Below, piece after piece: positions 26,541-34,828 of a stretch of DNA of 64,000 nucleotides (position 1 is the stretch's first letter; each line of letters begins with the position of its first letter). The notes beneath the pieces were generated by a model. It did no database searches. It saw nothing but the letters and a program-made list of their open reading frames with translations, and was not told where the DNA came from. Source of the DNA: DASUBN01 sp964584665. Its GTDB lineage: Bacteria; Pseudomonadota; Gammaproteobacteria; Natronospirales; REEB76. The stretch lies in the NCBI GenBank assembly GCA_964584665.1, contig CAZPAO010000008.1, positions 27,347 to 91,346 on the forward strand, in the 5' to 3' direction. The translations under genes were made by a program, and so were the position numbers.

Positions 26541-27626
26541 TTACTGTGCTGCCATCGCGGCCAGTTCTTCAGCCTGATATTCGTTCATGAGCGGCAGGAT
26601 CACATCATCCAGGTGCCCCTGCATCACGTCGTCCAGCTTGTAGAGCGTGAGTTCGATGCGGTGGTCCGTGACCCGTCCCTGGGGGAAGTTATAGGTGCGG
26701 ATGCGTTCGGAACGGTCGCCGCTGCCGACCTGCAGCTTGCGGGACTGAGCCTGGGCCGCCTGCTGTTTCTCCCGTTCGGCAGAGAGCAGGCGCGCCTTCA
26801 GCAGGGACATGGCCCGGGCCCGGTTCTTGTGCTGGGAGCGCTCGTCCTGGCACTCCACCACGATGCCTGAGGGCAGGTGGGTGATGCGGATGGCGGAATC
26901 GGTCTTGTTCACATGCTGGCCGCCGGCGCCGGAGGCGCGGAAGGTATCCACCTTGAGTTCCGCCGGGTTGATCTGCACGTCGTCCACTTCCTCCACTTCC
27001 GGCAGGATCGCGACGGTGACCGCCGAGGTATGGATGCGGCCCTGGGATTCGGTGGCCGGCACCCGTTGCACCCGGTGCGTGCCGGATTCGAACTTGAAGC
27101 GCGAATAGGCACCCTGGCCCACCACGCGGGTGATGACCTCCTTGTAGCCGCCATGCTCGCCGGGGCTCTCGCTCAGTATCTCCACCTTCCAGCCCTGTTC
27201 CTCGGCGTAACGGCTGTACATACGCAGCAGGTCGCCGGCGAAGATGGCAGCCTCGTCCCCACCGGTACCGGCACGGATCTCGAGGTAGATGTTGCTGTCG
27301 TCGTGGGGATCTTTCGGCAGCAGCAATTTCAGCAGGTCCGGCTCGAGGGCATCGAGACGCGCCTGGGCGGCGCGCCGCTCGTCGTCCGCCAGCGCGCGTA
27401 TGCCTGAATCCGGGTCCTTGCCCATCTCGTCCGCCGCAGCCAGATCCGCCTCGGCCTTGCCGAAGGCGCGGAACCTCTGCGCGAGCGGCTCGAGTCGCGC
27501 GTATTCCTGGGACAGTTCGCGGAAACGATTGGAATCGTTGGCGGCATTGGGCTGCGAGAGCAGGGCCGCCACTTCCTCGTGGCGGGCGGCGAGACGCTCC
27601 AGCTTGCGGCGGATGGAATCTTTCAC
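26541..27626 (-). CDS. prfA: Peptide chain release factor 1
   Basis: A 361-residue class I release factor that terminates translation at UAA and UAG. The peptidyl-tRNA hydrolysis motif GGQ is at 235-237 in ASGAGGQHVNKTDS, and the codon-recognition tripeptide P-A-T is at 190-192, as in RF1 (RF2 has SPF). It is downstream of hemA, the common hemA-prfA arrangement, with 26 bases between them containing TATAAT on the coding strand. The usual third gene, prmC, is not adjacent. Confidence 0.97.
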   Translation of the reverse strand: MKDSIRRKLERLAARHEEVAALLSQPNAANDSNRFRELSQEYARLEPLAQRFRAFGKAEADLAAADEMGKDPDSGIRALADDERRAAQARLDALEPDLLKLLLPKDPHDDSNIYLEIRAGTGGDEAAIFAGDLLRMYSRYAEEQGWKVEILSESPGEHGGYKEVITRVVGQGAYSRFKFESGTHRVQRVPATESQGRIHTSAVTVAILPEVEEVDDVQINPAELKVDTFRASGAGGQHVNKTDSAIRITHLPSGIVVECQDERSQHKNRARAMSLLKARLLSAEREKQQAAQAQSRKLQVGSGDRSERIRTYNFPQGRVTDHRIELTLYKLDDVMQGHLDDVILPLMNEYQAEELAAMAAQ

Positions 27627-27630
27627 GGCG

Positions 27631-27646
27631 GAATTATATAGGTATG
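27631..27646 (-). promoter_or_regulatory. Possible -10 region between hemA and prfA
   Basis: The minus strand reads CATACCTATATAATTC just before the prfA start, holding a perfect TATAAT five bases upstream of the ATG region. No good -35 precedes it at 17 bases (GACGGC), and the site is so close to the start that a leaderless or very short-leader transcript would result. It shares CATACCTATATA with the mreC upstream region. Confidence 0.3.
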
Positions 27647-27652
27647 ACGGGT

Positions 27653-28930
27653 TCAGCCGTCGTCGTCTTTCTTGTCCAGGCCGAAGAGGGCATGGATCTC
27701 GCGGATCAGCTGCTCGCGGCCTTCGTAGGCGGCCTGGCGGAGATGGGCGGTGGGTGCGTGCATGAGCCGGTTGCTCAAGGTGTCCGCCAGGAAGCGCAGC
27801 ACCTGTTCCGGCGGCTCGCCGTGGGCGAGGCGCTGGCGCGCCTGTTCCAGGGTCTGGTCTCGGAGTCCCGCAGCATGCTCGCGTAAGGCGCGGATGGCCG
27901 GCACTGCATCGAGGCCGCGCAACTGCTCGTTGAAGCGCGCCACCTGGGACTCGATGATGGTCTCCGCCTCCCGGGCCGCCACACGCCGCGATTGGAGGTT
28001 CTCCTCCACCACCTTGTGCAGATCGTCGATGGTGAAGAGGTACACGTCTTCCATGCCCGCCACGTCTGCGGCCACGTCCCGCGGCACGGCGATGTCCACG
28101 ATCAAGAGCGGACGGTGCTTGCGGCCACGGAACGCAGCCATCACGTCGCTGCGGTGCAGGATGGGTTCCGGACTGCCGGTGGAGCTGATGACGATGTCAG
28201 CCTCCCCGAGGTGCGCCGGGATCTCATCGAGTCCGATGGCGTAGGCGCTGAACTGCTCCGCCAGCTCGCGGGCGCGGCTCACGGTGCGGTTGGCTATGAT
28301 CATGCGGCGCACGCCCTGCTCATGCAGGTGGCGGGCGGCGAGTTCGACGGTCTCGCCGGCGCCGATGAGCAGCACAGTAAGCTTGTCGAAGCCGGAGAAC
28401 ACCTGGCGCGAGAGGCGCACCGCGGCGTAGGCGACGGACACCGGGTTCTCGCCGATGTGGGTGTCGGTGCGCACCTGCTTCGCCACCGCGAAAGCGAACT
28501 GGAACAGGCGGTGCAGGCGCTGGCCGGCGGTACCGCCCGCGGCCTCGGTACGCGCCATCTCGTAGGCATCCTTGATCTGGCCGAGTATCTGCGGTTCGCC
28601 GAGTATCTGCGAGTCCAGCCCGCAGGCCACCCGGAACAGGTGCTGCATGGCCGCATCTCCGGCATGGGTGTAGAAGCGCTCCTGCACGCCGGGATCGTCC
28701 GCGCTGCGCTCGCGCGCCAGCCAGCCGGCGAGGGCGGCGCCGCTGCCTTCGTCCAGTTCCGCGTAGATCTCGGTGCGGTTGCAGGTGGAGAGGATGATTG
28801 CCTCGCGCACGCCCGGCAGCGCCGTCACGGCGCGCAGGCTCGCCGGCACCTGGTCCGGCGTGAAGCTCATGCGCTCGCGGACGGCGACCGGGGCGGTGTG
28901 GTGGCTGATTCCGAGGGTGAAGAACGGCAT
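27653..28930 (-). CDS. hemA: Glutamyl-tRNA reductase
   Basis: HemA reduces Glu-tRNA to glutamate-1-semialdehyde, committing glutamate to tetrapyrrole synthesis. From the ATG at 28930 (MPFFTLGISHHTAPVAVRE) it has 425 residues, catalytic Cys50 in ILSTCNRTEIY, an NADPH domain with VLLIGAGETVELAARHL, and a C-terminal dimerisation helix. A TTG nine bases further upstream is a weaker start. It is divergent from the TPR-lolB-ispE operon, a conserved gammaproteobacterial arrangement. Confidence 0.96.
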   Translation of the reverse strand: MPFFTLGISHHTAPVAVRERMSFTPDQVPASLRAVTALPGVREAIILSTCNRTEIYAELDEGSGAALAGWLARERSADDPGVQERFYTHAGDAAMQHLFRVACGLDSQILGEPQILGQIKDAYEMARTEAAGGTAGQRLHRLFQFAFAVAKQVRTDTHIGENPVSVAYAAVRLSRQVFSGFDKLTVLLIGAGETVELAARHLHEQGVRRMIIANRTVSRARELAEQFSAYAIGLDEIPAHLGEADIVISSTGSPEPILHRSDVMAAFRGRKHRPLLIVDIAVPRDVAADVAGMEDVYLFTIDDLHKVVEENLQSRRVAAREAETIIESQVARFNEQLRGLDAVPAIRALREHAAGLRDQTLEQARQRLAHGEPPEQVLRFLADTLSNRLMHAPTAHLRQAAYEGREQLIREIHALFGLDKKDDDG

Positions 28931-29052
28931 GGGAGCCAAGGCCGTGGATTAGGAGGGGATTTTCCGGTAAATACCCCGGCGTGACAAGCCGCGCGGCGCG
29001 GCGCGGCCGAATCGGCTATAGTCGAAGCCTCGAAATGCACCGCTTTCCGTCC

Positions 29053-30738
29053 ATGACGCTGCGCAACTTTCCTCAACTTTGCTGTCTCCTGCTGCTGGCC
29101 GGATGCGCCGCTGTCGCCCCCCGGCATGCCGAGCCTCCCGCCGCCTCGGCACGACCTTTCGTCGACGCGGACCAGGAGATCACCTATCACGTGTTCATGG
29201 GCGAACTCGCCCAGGGCCGCGCCGATGCCGGCGAGGCGGTGACGCAATACATGGCTGCCGCCCGGCTCTCGCCGGACCCCACCCTGGCTGCCCACGCCGC
29301 CCTGCTGGCTTACGGCACCGGCGACCAGAAGGCTGCGATCGAGGCCGCACGGCGCTGGCAGGCGCTCGCGCCCGGCAGCACCGACGCGGCCCATCTCGTG
29401 GCGGTGCTGGAAGCGCGTGACGGCGATGCCGCAGGCGCTGCCCGGGACTTCGGGGTGTTGGTGGAGTCCGGTGCCGATGCGAGCTACATGGCGGCAGCGC
29501 GGCTCCTGGAGCAGGAGACGGATGCGGACCACGGCCTGCCTGTGCTGCAGGACATCGTGGTGCAGGCGCCGAAGTCGGCGGATGCGCATTTCGCGCTCGC
29601 CCATGCGGCCATGGAGTACAAGCGCTATGACCTGGCGGAACAGGAGGCCCGCATCACCCTGATCTTGGACAGCCACGGCCAGGAACCGCTGATATTGCTC
29701 GCGCGTGCACTGGTGGCGGAAGGCCGCGGCGAGGAAGCGCTGCCGATGCTGAAGGCGCGCATGCAGTCCTCTCCCGACGATGTATCCCTCGCGCTCGCCT
29801 ATGCCGCGCTGTTGTCGGAGGCGAAACACGATGCGGAAGCGCAGGCCGAGTTCGAGGCTATCCTCAAGAGCCATCCCAACAACGCCGAGGCGCTCTACAC
29901 CCTCGGCCTGATGATGCTCCAGGAGAAGGATCTGCCGGCAGCGCGCGAAGACTTCGCGCGCCTGCTCAAGATCGGCAAGCGGGTGGATGACGCCAGTTAT
30001 TTCCTCGGCAACATCGCCGAGACCGAGAAGCGCTACCCGGAAGCACTGGACTGGTATCACCGTGTGCAGGACGGCGACCGCTGGCTGGCGGCCCAGGCGG
30101 GCATCGGCCGTTGCCTGATCGCGAGCGGTTCCCCGACTGCCGCTACGGAGTTCTTCGATGGCCTGGTGGCCGATGATCCCGAGGCTGCCGTGGACTTGAG
30201 GCTCGCAGAGGGCCAGGTGTTCAGCGATGCGGGTCAGGGGAAACGGGCGTTGGCGGTCTATGATGCGGCCCTGGCAGCGGCGCCGGATGACCAGGATCTC
30301 TTGTATGCGCGGGCCCTGACCCTGGAACAGGATGGGGATCCAGATGCAGCGGAACACGACCTCGCCGACATACTCAAGCACGCGCCCGATGATGCTGAGG
30401 CCTTGAATGCCTTGGGTTACACGCTCACCGTGCACACCACCCGTTATCGGGAAGCCCAGGGCTACATACAGCGCGCACTGGTGCTGCAGCCGGGCGATCC
30501 GGCCTTCCTCGACAGCATGGGTTGGGTGGAGCATCGCCTGGGCGATGAATCCCTGGCCCTGAGATACCTGAAGCAGGCATACGCCGCCCAGGCAGATCCT
30601 GAGATCGCCGCGCATCTCATCGAGGTGCTGCTGGACACCGGCGATACCTCCGGTGCCCACGCGCTGTGGCTCAAGTCCAGCGCTGCCGATCCCGACAGCC
30701 CGGCGCTGCGCGCCCTAGCTCCGCGCTTCACTCCATGA
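29053..30738 (+). CDS. TPR-repeat lipoprotein upstream of lolB
   Basis: About 561 residues from MTLRNFPQLCCLLLLAGC, a lipoprotein signal with lipobox LLAGC. The rest is a tetratricopeptide solenoid; repeats such as AEALYTLGLMMLQEKDLPAAREDFARLL and AEALNALGYTLTVHTTRYREAQGYIQRAL are clear. TPR lipoproteins occur at this hemA-lolB position in other gammaproteobacteria, and a scaffolding role in the envelope is likely, but the partner is unknown. Its stop overlaps the lolB ATG (ATGA). A TATAGT 31 bases upstream is a possible -10. Confidence 0.88.
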   Translation: MTLRNFPQLCCLLLLAGCAAVAPRHAEPPAASARPFVDADQEITYHVFMGELAQGRADAGEAVTQYMAAARLSPDPTLAAHAALLAYGTGDQKAAIEAARRWQALAPGSTDAAHLVAVLEARDGDAAGAARDFGVLVESGADASYMAAARLLEQETDADHGLPVLQDIVVQAPKSADAHFALAHAAMEYKRYDLAEQEARITLILDSHGQEPLILLARALVAEGRGEEALPMLKARMQSSPDDVSLALAYAALLSEAKHDAEAQAEFEAILKSHPNNAEALYTLGLMMLQEKDLPAAREDFARLLKIGKRVDDASYFLGNIAETEKRYPEALDWYHRVQDGDRWLAAQAGIGRCLIASGSPTAATEFFDGLVADDPEAAVDLRLAEGQVFSDAGQGKRALAVYDAALAAAPDDQDLLYARALTLEQDGDPDAAEHDLADILKHAPDDAEALNALGYTLTVHTTRYREAQGYIQRALVLQPGDPAFLDSMGWVEHRLGDESLALRYLKQAYAAQADPEIAAHLIEVLLDTGDTSGAHALWLKSSAADPDSPALRALAPRFTP

Positions 30739-31352
30739 GACATCTCTTCCGCGCCGCCGGTATCATCGCGGCGCTCCTGCTCGCTGCCTGCAGCAGCCTG
30801 CAGGGGCGTGCGCCCCTCGGTGCGGCAGACGAGACCGCCTGGCGGCAACGCACGGCACAGATGACTGCCCTCACGGACTGGACCTTGAGCGGTCGCGTCG
30901 GCTTCATCAACGGCAAGGACAGCGGCAGCGGTTCCATCGATTGGAACCAGCAGCACGGGATCACCACGCTGGATTTCCACGGGCCCTTGGGCGCGGGTGC
31001 TGTGCACATAGAAGGGGACCAGAGCGCACTGCACGTGACCACCTCCCGTGGTGACGATTTCATCACCGATGATCCGGAGACGGATCTCGGTGCGAGGCTG
31101 CACCAGCCGCTGCCGGTCCTGAGCCTGCGCTATTGGATGCTGGGCATCCCAGACCCGGCGGCGGAGTCCAGCAAGACCAGCGATGCCAAGGGCGAGCTCA
31201 CGGTGCTCGATCAGCGCGGCTGGCACGTGGAATACCAGGAGTATGCGGACGTCTCGGGCTATAGTTTGCCCACGCGCCTCACCTTGCAGCGAGGAGAGGT
31301 GCGCATCAAGGTGGCGGTGAGCGACTGGGCGCTGCCCGCCAAGTCGCCGTGA
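30735..31352 (+). CDS. lolB: LolB, outer-membrane lipoprotein receptor
   Basis: LolB accepts lipoproteins from LolA and inserts them into the outer membrane. It has 205 residues with lipobox LLAACSS (Cys18) after a signal peptide starting MRHLFRAAGIIAA. DWTLSGRVGFINGKDSGSGSIDWNQQ is the first LolB strand block, and GWHVEYQEYADVSGYSLPTRLTLQRGEVRIKVAVSDW matches the C-terminal family signature. It overlaps the TPR gene and ispE by four bases each. Longer in-frame starts lie inside the TPR gene. Confidence 0.95.
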   Translation: MRHLFRAAGIIAALLLAACSSLQGRAPLGAADETAWRQRTAQMTALTDWTLSGRVGFINGKDSGSGSIDWNQQHGITTLDFHGPLGAGAVHIEGDQSALHVTTSRGDDFITDDPETDLGARLHQPLPVLSLRYWMLGIPDPAAESSKTSDAKGELTVLDQRGWHVEYQEYADVSGYSLPTRLTLQRGEVRIKVAVSDWALPAKSP

Positions 31353-32221
31353 GCACCGCGCGTCCCTGGCCGGCGCCGGCCAAGCTCAACCTCTTCCTGC
31401 ACATCACAGGCCGTCGCGCCGACGGATATCACCTGCTGCAGACGGTGTTCCAGTTCCTGGACCACGGTGACAGCCTGGAATTCGAAGTGCGGCAGGACGG
31501 ACGCATCACGCGGAGCGAAGGCCCCACCGGCGTTCCGGCGGAAGCGGACCTCACGCTGCGGGCGGCAGCGCTCCTGAAAGCGCGCAGCGGTTCCCCCCTG
31601 GGGGCCGACATAAAGTTGCGCAAAACCCTGCCCCTGGAGGCGGGATTGGGCGGCGGCAGTTCCGATGCAGCCACCACCCTGGTGGCTCTGGACCGGCTCT
31701 GGGGGACCGGCTTCGGGGCAGACCGTCTAAGGAGCCTGGGCCTGGAGTTGGGGGCGGATGTGCCGGTTTTCATAGGGGGGGAGGCGGCCTGGGCCGAGGG
31801 CGTGGGGGAGATCCTGAGCCCCGTGGAGCTACCGGAACCCTGGTATCTAGTGGTGGATCCGGGCTGCCGGGTCGCCACCCGGGAGATATTCCAGGCCCCT
31901 GAATTGACACGAAATTCCGCTCCAATCAAAATAGCGCGCTTTCGCTCCGGGGGTACCCGGAACGACTTCGAGCCGGTGGTGCGTTCACGCTATCCCGAGG
32001 TGTCTGAAGCGTTGGACTGGCTCGGCGCCCACGCCGAGGCACGCCTGACCGGTTCCGGCGCCTGCGTGTTCGCGGCCTTCGCGGACGAGGCAGATGCGAG
32101 GCGGGTCTACGCGACCTTGCCCCAGGGCTGGCGCGGTTTCGTCGCCCGGGGCTGCAACCGCTCGCCGCTGCTCGCGCGGCTCGAAGCGGAAAGGAACACT
32201 TGGGGCGTAGCCAAGCGGTAA
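31349..32221 (+). CDS. ispE: IspE, 4-diphosphocytidyl-2-C-methyl-D-erythritol kinase
   Basis: A GHMP kinase of the MEP isoprenoid pathway that phosphorylates CDP-methylerythritol. It has 290 residues with the PAKLNLFLHITGRRADGYHLLQTVF start and the ATP loop LPLEAGLGGGSSDAATTL. The start is GTG overlapping the lolB stop (GTGA). The last seven codons and stop (32201-32221) lie inside the tRNA-Gln gene, so the C-terminal GVAKR is encoded by the tRNA acceptor and D-arm. An AT-rich island at 31904-31932 looks like an internal promoter. Confidence 0.95.
   Translation: MSTARPWPAPAKLNLFLHITGRRADGYHLLQTVFQFLDHGDSLEFEVRQDGRITRSEGPTGVPAEADLTLRAAALLKARSGSPLGADIKLRKTLPLEAGLGGGSSDAATTLVALDRLWGTGFGADRLRSLGLELGADVPVFIGGEAAWAEGVGEILSPVELPEPWYLVVDPGCRVATREIFQAPELTRNSAPIKIARFRSGGTRNDFEPVVRSRYPEVSEALDWLGAHAEARLTGSGACVFAAFADEADARRVYATLPQGWRGFVARGCNRSPLLARLEAERNTWGVAKR
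31904..31932 (+). promoter_or_regulatory. Internal promoter in ispE for tRNA-Gln and prs
   Basis: TTGACA (31904-31909) is a perfect -35, followed after 17 bases by CAAAAT (31927-31932, four of six matches). The stretch is conspicuously AT-rich within a GC-rich coding region. It lies about 270 bases before tRNA-Gln and could drive the tRNA together with prs. The protein sequence here (LTRNSAPIKI) also looks conserved, so coding constraint may explain some of it. Confidence 0.5.
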
Positions 32222-32275
32222 GGCAGCGGGTTTTGATCCCGCCATTCCCAGGTTCGATCCCTGGCGCCCCAGCCA
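32201..32275 (+). tRNA. tRNA-Gln (anticodon TTG)
   Basis: A complete cloverleaf: acceptor TGGGGCG pairs with CGCCCCA, the D-arm is AGCCAAGCGGTAAGGC, the anticodon stem GCGGG/CCCGC encloses TTTTGAT with anticodon TTG, and the T-arm is CCCAGGTTCGATCCCTGG. GCCA is encoded at the 3' end (32272-32275). It lies between ispE and prs, the classic gammaproteobacterial location, but here the 5' part overlaps the end of ispE by 21 bases. Confidence 0.96.
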
Positions 32276-32334
32276 AGATTTCGAGATCTAGCGCTGAGAC
32301 TCAGGTTGACCACGACGTTTAGCGAGGGGGCACC

Positions 32335-33288
32335 GTGGCCACAGGCAAGATGATGGTCTTCGCGGGGAACGCCAACCCGCAGCTGGCGCATAAGATCGCC
32401 GCGCGCCTGCAGTTGCCTCTCGGCAAGGCCCAGGTCAACCGCTTCAGCGACGGCGAAGTGGCGATCGAGCTGATGGAGAACGTGCGCGGACGCGACGTCT
32501 TCATCGTGCAGTCGACCTGCCCGCCCACCAACGACAACCTCATGGAGTTGCTGGTGATGGCGGACGCGCTCAGGCGCGCGAGCGCCGGGCGCATAACCGC
32601 GGTGGTGCCGTACTTCGGCTACGCGCGGCAGGACCGGCGCCAGCGCGCGGCGCGGGTGCCGATCACGGCGAAGCTGGTGGCGAACCTGATGGTCTCCTCC
32701 GGCGTGAATCGGGTGCTGACGGTGGACCTGCACGCGGACCAGATACAGGGATTCTTCGACATCCCGGTGGACAACGTGTATGCGTCGCCGGTATTGCTGG
32801 GCGACGTGTGGAAGCAGAAGTTCGATGACCTGATCGTGGTGTCGCCGGACGTGGGCGGCGTGGTTCGCGCCCGGGCGCTGGCAAAGCGCCTCGACGACGC
32901 GGACCTGGCGATCATCGACAAGCGCCGTCCGCGCCCGAACGAGGCGCAGGTGATGAACATCATCGGCGAGGTGACGGGCAAGACCTGCGTCATCGTCGAC
33001 GACCTGGTGGATACAGCGGGCACCCTGTGCATCGCCGCCAAGGCCCTGAAGGACCAGGGCGCCACCAAGGTGCTGGCCTACATCACCCACCCGGTGCTGT
33101 CGGGCAAGGCGGTCGCCAACATAGACGGGTCGGTGCTGGACGAGCTGGTGGTGACGGACACCATCCCGCTGCGCGGCGGGGCCGAGAACTGCAAGCGCAT
33201 ACGCCAGTTGAGCATCGCGGAGCTCCTGGCGGAGACCATGCGCCGGGTGAGCGACGAGGAATCGGTCTCCTCGCTCTACGTCGATTGA
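32335..33288 (+). CDS. prs: Ribose-phosphate pyrophosphokinase
   Basis: Prs makes PRPP from ribose-5-phosphate and ATP for nucleotide, histidine and tryptophan synthesis. It has 317 residues from GTG (32335), with GAGGGGG a few bases upstream as Shine-Dalgarno. Family blocks are present: FAGNANPQLAHKIA, YFGYARQDRR, VLTVDLHADQIQGFFD, and the PRPP loop CVIVDDLVDTAGTLC. It follows tRNA-Gln and precedes rplY, pth and ychF, the conserved order in this group. Confidence 0.97.
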   Translation: MATGKMMVFAGNANPQLAHKIAARLQLPLGKAQVNRFSDGEVAIELMENVRGRDVFIVQSTCPPTNDNLMELLVMADALRRASAGRITAVVPYFGYARQDRRQRAARVPITAKLVANLMVSSGVNRVLTVDLHADQIQGFFDIPVDNVYASPVLLGDVWKQKFDDLIVVSPDVGGVVRARALAKRLDDADLAIIDKRRPRPNEAQVMNIIGEVTGKTCVIVDDLVDTAGTLCIAAKALKDQGATKVLAYITHPVLSGKAVANIDGSVLDELVVTDTIPLRGGAENCKRIRQLSIAELLAETMRRVSDEESVSSLYVD

Positions 33289-33373
33289 GTTTTTTCCGGC
33301 GGCCCAGTCCGCCGGGATTCGAGTCCAGCCCAGGTCGCGGGGCTGGTTATGCAACAGTGACGGAGTAAAGAAA

Positions 33374-34126
33374 ATGGCCATCAGTTTCAATTTGAGCGCC
33401 GAGCTCAGGAGCGATAAGGGGAAAGGTGCGAGCCGCCGCCTGCGTCGCCTGGGTAAGGTGCCTGGCATCCTGTACGGCGCCGGCGAAGGCCCCGTTCAGC
33501 TCAGCTTCAACCACAACGAAGTCCAGAACAGCCTCTCGCATGAGGCGTTCTACTCGCACATCCTGAAGATCAAGGTGGGCAAGGAAGAGCACCAGGCGAT
33601 CATCAAGGACCTGCAGCGGCATCCCGCCAAGCCGGTCATCATGCACCTGGACTTCCTGCGCGTTAAGGACGACATCGAGATCCGCGTGCATGTGCCGCTG
33701 CACTTCAAGAACGAGAAGGAAGCCGTGGGCGTCAAGACCCAGGGCGGCGTGGTCTCGCACAACATGATCGAAGTCGAGATCGCCTGCTTGCCGCGCTACC
33801 TGCCGGAGTTCATCGAGGTGGACGTCATCGCCCTGGAACTCAACAAGGCGCTGCACCTGTCCGACCTCAAGCTCCCCGAAGGCGTGCGCGTGGTGCAGCT
33901 CGCTTACGGCGAAGAGCACAACCTGCCCGTGGTCTCCATCCATCACCCGCGTGTCGAGGTGGAGGAAGAGCCCGTGGCTGCCGCGGCTACTGCGGAAGGC
34001 GCTGCTGCGCCGGCCGAAGGCGCTGCTGCCGCTCCGGCAGGCGACGCGAAGGCTGGCGATGCCAAGGCCCCGGCTGCTGCCGGCGGCAAGGCACCGGCCG
34101 CCGACAAGGGCAAGGACAAGAAGTAA
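33374..34126 (+). CDS. rplY: Ribosomal protein L25, long (Ctc/TL5) form
   Basis: A 250-residue L25 of the general-stress Ctc type, with an N-terminal 5S-rRNA-binding domain (DKGKGASRRLRRLGKVPGILYGAG) and the extra C-terminal TL5 beta domain (VPLHFKNEKEAVGVKTQGGV), ending in an Ala/Pro/Lys-rich low-complexity tail from about residue 205. It binds 5S rRNA at the central protuberance of the 50S subunit. The 85-base leader contains two small GC stems (CCGGCGG/CCGCCGG and CCAGCCC/GGGGCTGG), possibly regulatory. Confidence 0.95.
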   Translation: MAISFNLSAELRSDKGKGASRRLRRLGKVPGILYGAGEGPVQLSFNHNEVQNSLSHEAFYSHILKIKVGKEEHQAIIKDLQRHPAKPVIMHLDFLRVKDDIEIRVHVPLHFKNEKEAVGVKTQGGVVSHNMIEVEIACLPRYLPEFIEVDVIALELNKALHLSDLKLPEGVRVVQLAYGEEHNLPVVSIHHPRVEVEEEPVAAAATAEGAAAPAEGAAAAPAGDAKAGDAKAPAAAGGKAPAADKGKDKK

Positions 34127-34132
34127 ACGTGC

Positions 34133-34155
34133 GGCGGCGCCCTGCGGGCGCCGCC
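34133..34155 (+). other. GC hairpin between rplY and pth
   Basis: GGCGGCGCCC, loop TGC, GGGCGCCGCC: ten-base perfect arms ending one base before the first possible pth ATG. No U-run follows. It may attenuate read-through or control initiation at pth; initiation would have to use the ATG at 34157 directly beside the stem or one at 34172. Confidence 0.5.
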
Positions 34156-34156
34156 C

Positions 34157-34807
34157 ATGTCTTCCTGGCCCATGGCAGCTTCAATACAGCTCGTGGTCGG
34201 CCTCGGGAATCCCGGGGCCGATTACGTTATGACCCGTCACAATGCCGGCTGGTGGTTCGTGGACGCATTGGCGCGCGCCCACGGCGGCAGCTTCAGCGCG
34301 GAGCGCAAGTTCAGCGGCGACGTGTGCCGGGTGAGCATCGGCGGGCATGACGTGCGGCTGCTGAAGCCCACCACGTTCATGAACCGCAGCGGGCAGTCAG
34401 TGAAGGCGCTGTCGGCCTACCTCAAGGTGCCTGTCGAGGGCATCCTGGTGGCCCACGACGACCTGGACCTGCCTTTCGGCACGGTGCGCCTGAAGAAGGG
34501 CGGCGGTTCCGGCGGCCATAACGGCCTCAAGGACATCACGGCCCACATGGGCGAGAACTACATGCGTGTCCGCTTCGGCATCGCGCACCCGGCGGGCTCC
34601 CGCGACGTGATCGACTACGTGCTGGAACGAGCTGGACGTGAGGAAGAGACGGCCATCATGGAGGGCATCGGCGCCACCGTGGAAGCCATGCCCCAGCTGC
34701 TGGACGGTCATTTCGACAAGGTCATGCAGGCCTTGCACAGCCGCGGCGTGGTGCCGCGCAACAAACGCAACAAGACCGGTGAAGACGACGCCGTACCCGG
34801 CGCCTGA
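34157..34807 (+). CDS. pth: Peptidyl-tRNA hydrolase
   Basis: Pth releases peptides from prematurely dissociated peptidyl-tRNA. It has 216 residues from 34157 or 211 from the ATG at 34172, which gives the more typical N-terminus MAASIQLVVGLGNPG. Active-site features are visible: Asn in GLGNPG, catalytic His in TRHNAGWW, and HDDLDLPFG with GGGSGGHNGLKDI. Neither start has an obvious Shine-Dalgarno; a GC hairpin lies just upstream. It is followed by ychF 21 bases on, a pairing common in bacteria. Confidence 0.95.
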   Translation: MSSWPMAASIQLVVGLGNPGADYVMTRHNAGWWFVDALARAHGGSFSAERKFSGDVCRVSIGGHDVRLLKPTTFMNRSGQSVKALSAYLKVPVEGILVAHDDLDLPFGTVRLKKGGGSGGHNGLKDITAHMGENYMRVRFGIAHPAGSRDVIDYVLERAGREEETAIMEGIGATVEAMPQLLDGHFDKVMQALHSRGVVPRNKRNKTGEDDAVPGA

Positions 34808-34828
34808 TCCCCGGCCACAGAGAACATC

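Noticed and set aside
33296..33316. Terminator after prs
   Set aside because: The hairpin CCGGCGG/CCGCCGG is preceded, not followed, by the T-run on the plus strand, so it does not have terminator geometry.
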